Source of the DNA: CALMRE01 sp964412895
Lineage (GTDB): Bacteria > UBP6 > UBA1177 > JAKLFG01
Reading direction: 5' to 3'
NCBI GenBank assembly: GCA_964412895.1
Contig: CAYPQK010000075.1
Span: forward strand, 1-15,681
Length of the DNA: 15,681 nt
Below the pieces are notes generated by a model. That model ran no database searches and had not been told where the DNA came from. It worked only from the letters and a program-made list of their open reading frames with translations. Every line of letters starts with the position of its first letter. Positions within the stretch are counted from its first letter, which is position 1. Shown here in pieces: positions 14,351 to 15,681 of the stretch. The translations under genes and the position numbers were made by a program.

Positions 14351-14378
14351 ACTATAGTTTTCCGGAGACATTTTGCAA
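14351..14378 (-). promoter_or_regulatory. Promoter for the steroid-reductase / GT39 operon
   Basis: On the minus strand a TTGCAA -35 box (14373-14378) and a TATAGT -10 box (14351-14356) are 16 bases apart. The predicted start near 14344 leaves a leader of about 41 bases. The -35 box abuts a tandem repeat (14375-14395), so binding of a regulator there could control access. Confidence 0.5.
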
Positions 14379-14395
14379 ATCTTTAGCAAATCTTT
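14375..14395. repeat. Tandem 10-bp repeat with 11-bp period at the -35 region
   Basis: GCAAATCTTT occurs twice, separated by a single A (14375-14384 and 14386-14395). The 11-base period puts both copies on the same face of the helix. The array overlaps the proposed -35 box and extends upstream, as activator direct repeats often do. No matching regulator is encoded in the window. Confidence 0.55.
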
Positions 14396-14440
14396 CAGAC
14401 GCGACCGCAACGCATAGTCGCCATTATGTCAACTTGAATG

Positions 14441-15355
14441 TTAATTTGAAATTTTTGAGAAGGAATGGGGCTCCTTTGCGCAGCGGAAACCATCAACGAA
14501 AGACCCTTCTTCAGAAATACTGCTTCTTCTATTCGATGCTCGCATGTCGAAAAGAATGCTACCCCAATTTGCTCCGCGTATTACGCGGTAATCTACTCCG
14601 TCACTGAAAGGATTACAAACATCAGGCCCAGCAGGATCTATTGTCGCGGCTGTTTGATAGTATTCGTAATCGTACTTATCATTCACCCATTCCGCCACAT
14701 TGCCAAGCATGTCGTGGGCACCATAAGGGCTCATGCCTTTCGGTTTTTTTCCAACAGGTATCGTTCCTTCGATGCCACAACCTTTTGTTATTACCGTTTC
14801 GTCTCCTTGCACATAGCCAGAGCTATGTACATTAGCATAGTCGCAAGAAATATATGGTGTGTTGCCCCATGGATATTTTCTGCCATCGGTACCCCGAGCC
14901 GCCTTTTCCCATTCTGCTTCTGTGGGAAGCCGCTTCCCGACCCATTCACAATAGGCTTTTGCACCGTACCATGAGACACATTGCATGGGGTCATACTCTT
15001 TCTTTTTTGCGTAAAGATTGCATTCAAGATGATTTTTGTTGCTTAAATAAAAAGGGGGGGCCTCCTCTCTGTTCTCGCATGGTCCGGCCTTAATGCATCC
15101 CTCATATTGTCCTGTTGTTATTTCATATTTGTCTATCATAAATGCAGAAAGATATATGGAGGTATAGGGATATTCATCTTCGCTACATTTATTATCAACT
15201 GTTTCATTACAGCCACGCATGAAATCGCCGGCCGGGACTTCGACCATGGCGCCAAGATCATCGGGACCAAGCTCTATATCGCCGTCTGGAGCGGTTGATT
15301 GGTCGTTACAGGAAAGAAACAACAACACAATTTGACTATAGATTGCTTTTTTCAT
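14441..15355 (-). CDS. Lipoprotein with formylglycine-generating-enzyme (SUMF1-like) domain
   Basis: A 304-residue predicted lipoprotein (LFLSC, lipidated Cys16) with a short acidic linker to about residue 36. Residues 39-293 form an FGE/SUMF1-fold domain: EVPAGDFMRG (39-48), FMIDKYEIT (72-80), MQCVSWYGAKAYCEWVGKRL (124-143) running into PTEAEWEKAARG (144-155), YPWGN (161-165), SPYGAHDMLGNVAEWV (209-224), YRVIRGANW (256-264) and GFRCA (289-293). In sulfatase-modifying members this fold oxidises Cys to formylglycine. In bacteria it is also used in many secreted proteins without that activity. No sulfatase is present here, and the catalytic Cys pair of true FGE cannot be confirmed, so a binding or structural role is as likely. 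The DNA is distinctly AT-rich compared with everything to its left, with many ATA and AAA codons, suggesting recent acquisition. No strong Shine-Dalgarno sequence is seen before the ATG. Confidence 0.88.
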   Translation of the reverse strand: MKKAIYSQIVLLFLSCNDQSTAPDGDIELGPDDLGAMVEVPAGDFMRGCNETVDNKCSEDEYPYTSIYLSAFMIDKYEITTGQYEGCIKAGPCENREEAPPFYLSNKNHLECNLYAKKKEYDPMQCVSWYGAKAYCEWVGKRLPTEAEWEKAARGTDGRKYPWGNTPYISCDYANVHSSGYVQGDETVITKGCGIEGTIPVGKKPKGMSPYGAHDMLGNVAEWVNDKYDYEYYQTAATIDPAGPDVCNPFSDGVDYRVIRGANWGSILFDMRASNRRSSISEEGSFVDGFRCAKEPHSFSKISN

Positions 15356-15419
15356 ATAGTTTTTTTTAACTCTTTTCTTGTTTAGTCTCGAGATTTTTTT
15401 TGTTTGAATATAGTTTTTT
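15354..15419. repeat. Direct repeat atatagtttttt flanking a short AT-rich gap
   Basis: The 12-mer occurs at 15354-15365 and 15408-15419, 54 bases apart, at the two ends of the intergenic stretch between the SUMF1-like gene and the right-edge gene. Both copies sit in A/T-rich DNA, so chance is possible. They could be promoter or leader elements on the minus strand, where they read as A-runs followed by CTATAT. Confidence 0.3.
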
Positions 15420-15429
15420 CATGAATTAT

Positions 15430-15681
15430 CTACGGTGCCCACGCAACGGTACTAGGCATTTTCTCGCTGATTGTTATTTCTTTATTTTTCTTCATATTAT
15501 AGACTCTGTTTTTATATGTTTCTCTTGGTGGAAAAAACTCTGTTTCTGTTTCTCGTACAACCACAACATCTTTTTTTTCTATATATAATAACATATCGGC
15601 TCGACAATGAATATTCAGATCTTTCAATTGATCTTCCCCAAGCAAAGTGCACACATTTTTCCTCACGCCGCCAACTCCATA
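15430..15681 (-). CDS. Unrecognised protein, C-terminal fragment (cut by right window edge)
   Basis: The reading frame is open from the right edge to a TAG at 15430, giving at least 83 codons. A GTG at 15666 could be a start but has no convincing context, so the gene probably begins outside the window. The visible part mixes strands such as ADMLLYIEKKDVVVVRETET with the charged segment NRVYNMKKNKEITISE and ends in TVAWAP. There is no signal peptide or membrane segment in view. The pattern faintly recalls the C-terminal beta domain of periplasmic adaptor proteins, but this is too weak to assign. It shares the AT-rich composition of the SUMF1-like gene and the same strand, lying 74 bases upstream of it. 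Confidence 0.5.
   Translation of the reverse strand, partial: YGVGGVRKNVCTLLGEDQLKDLNIHCRADMLLYIEKKDVVVVRETETEFFPPRETYKNRVYNMKKNKEITISEKMPSTVAWAP

Noticed and set aside
15386..15401. Palindrome TCTCGAGA followed by a T-run, as a plus-strand terminator
   Set aside because: The 8-bp palindrome has no room for a loop, so at most two base pairs could form, and no plus-strand gene ends nearby.
15400..15588. Small plus-strand frames in the AT-rich right edge
   Set aside because: They are Phe/Cys-rich shadows of the minus-strand genes, with no ribosome-binding site or recognisable domain.

Overview
The window looks like a chromosomal segment of an uncultured Gram-negative bacterium with Deltaproteobacteria/Myxococcota-like habits. 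The grounds are high GC over most of its length, an abundance of lipobox proteins with Asp/Thr-rich linkers, myxococcal-type cysteine-rich repeats (CGNG...E.CD), a PEGA-domain protein with a Pro-rich linker, and a DUF4416 gene. This placement is an inference from protein style, not a phylogenetic result. I see no RNA genes, CRISPR arrays, integrases or insertion sequences. No gene-free stretch exceeds 300 bases.

Left block (about 1-4846, all minus strand). Reading in the direction of transcription: pssA (phosphatidylserine synthase) and a namZ/DUF1343 N-acetylmuramidase overlap by four bases (GTGA). Then come rpsU (ribosomal protein bS21) with its own promoter, a lipoprotein with an M23 zinc-peptidase domain, and pdxA (vitamin B6 synthesis), which overlaps the M23 gene by ATGA. 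Last is the start of an Asp/Thr-rich lipoprotein that runs off the left edge. The block mixes envelope construction and turnover (phospholipid, peptidoglycan) with translation and cofactor genes.

Middle block (5016-12142, plus strand). A promoter diverging from pssA drives a tightly packed series. It encodes a secreted CsgG/TolB-like + PEGA + Pro-rich + two-membrane-segment protein, then a 1276-residue lipoprotein built of seven Cys-rich repeats, beta-sandwich-like regions and a C-terminal parallel beta-helix. These are followed by DUF4416, a short nucleoside phosphorylase/nucleosidase-like protein, and a TPR lipoprotein with an AgmX/PglI-like C-terminus. The first two look like a surface assembly. 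The DUF4416/nucleosidase pair is translationally coupled and functionally unassigned.

Right block (12120-14303, minus strand). A two-gene operon encodes a steroid 5-alpha-reductase-like membrane enzyme, closely resembling animal SRD5A proteins in its motifs, and a GT39/PMT-ArnT-like glycosyltransferase. The latter's 3' end overlaps the TPR gene tail to tail. The operon's promoter sits on a tandem 11-bp-period repeat.

Right edge (14441-15681, minus strand). The DNA becomes visibly AT-rich. It carries a formylglycine-generating-enzyme-like (SUMF1-fold) lipoprotein and the 3' end of an unrecognised gene. This may be the border of a transferred or fast-evolving accessory region.

Four of the five promoters I can propose share a TTGC-type -35 box with a 16-bp spacer, which may be the house-keeping promoter style of this organism.
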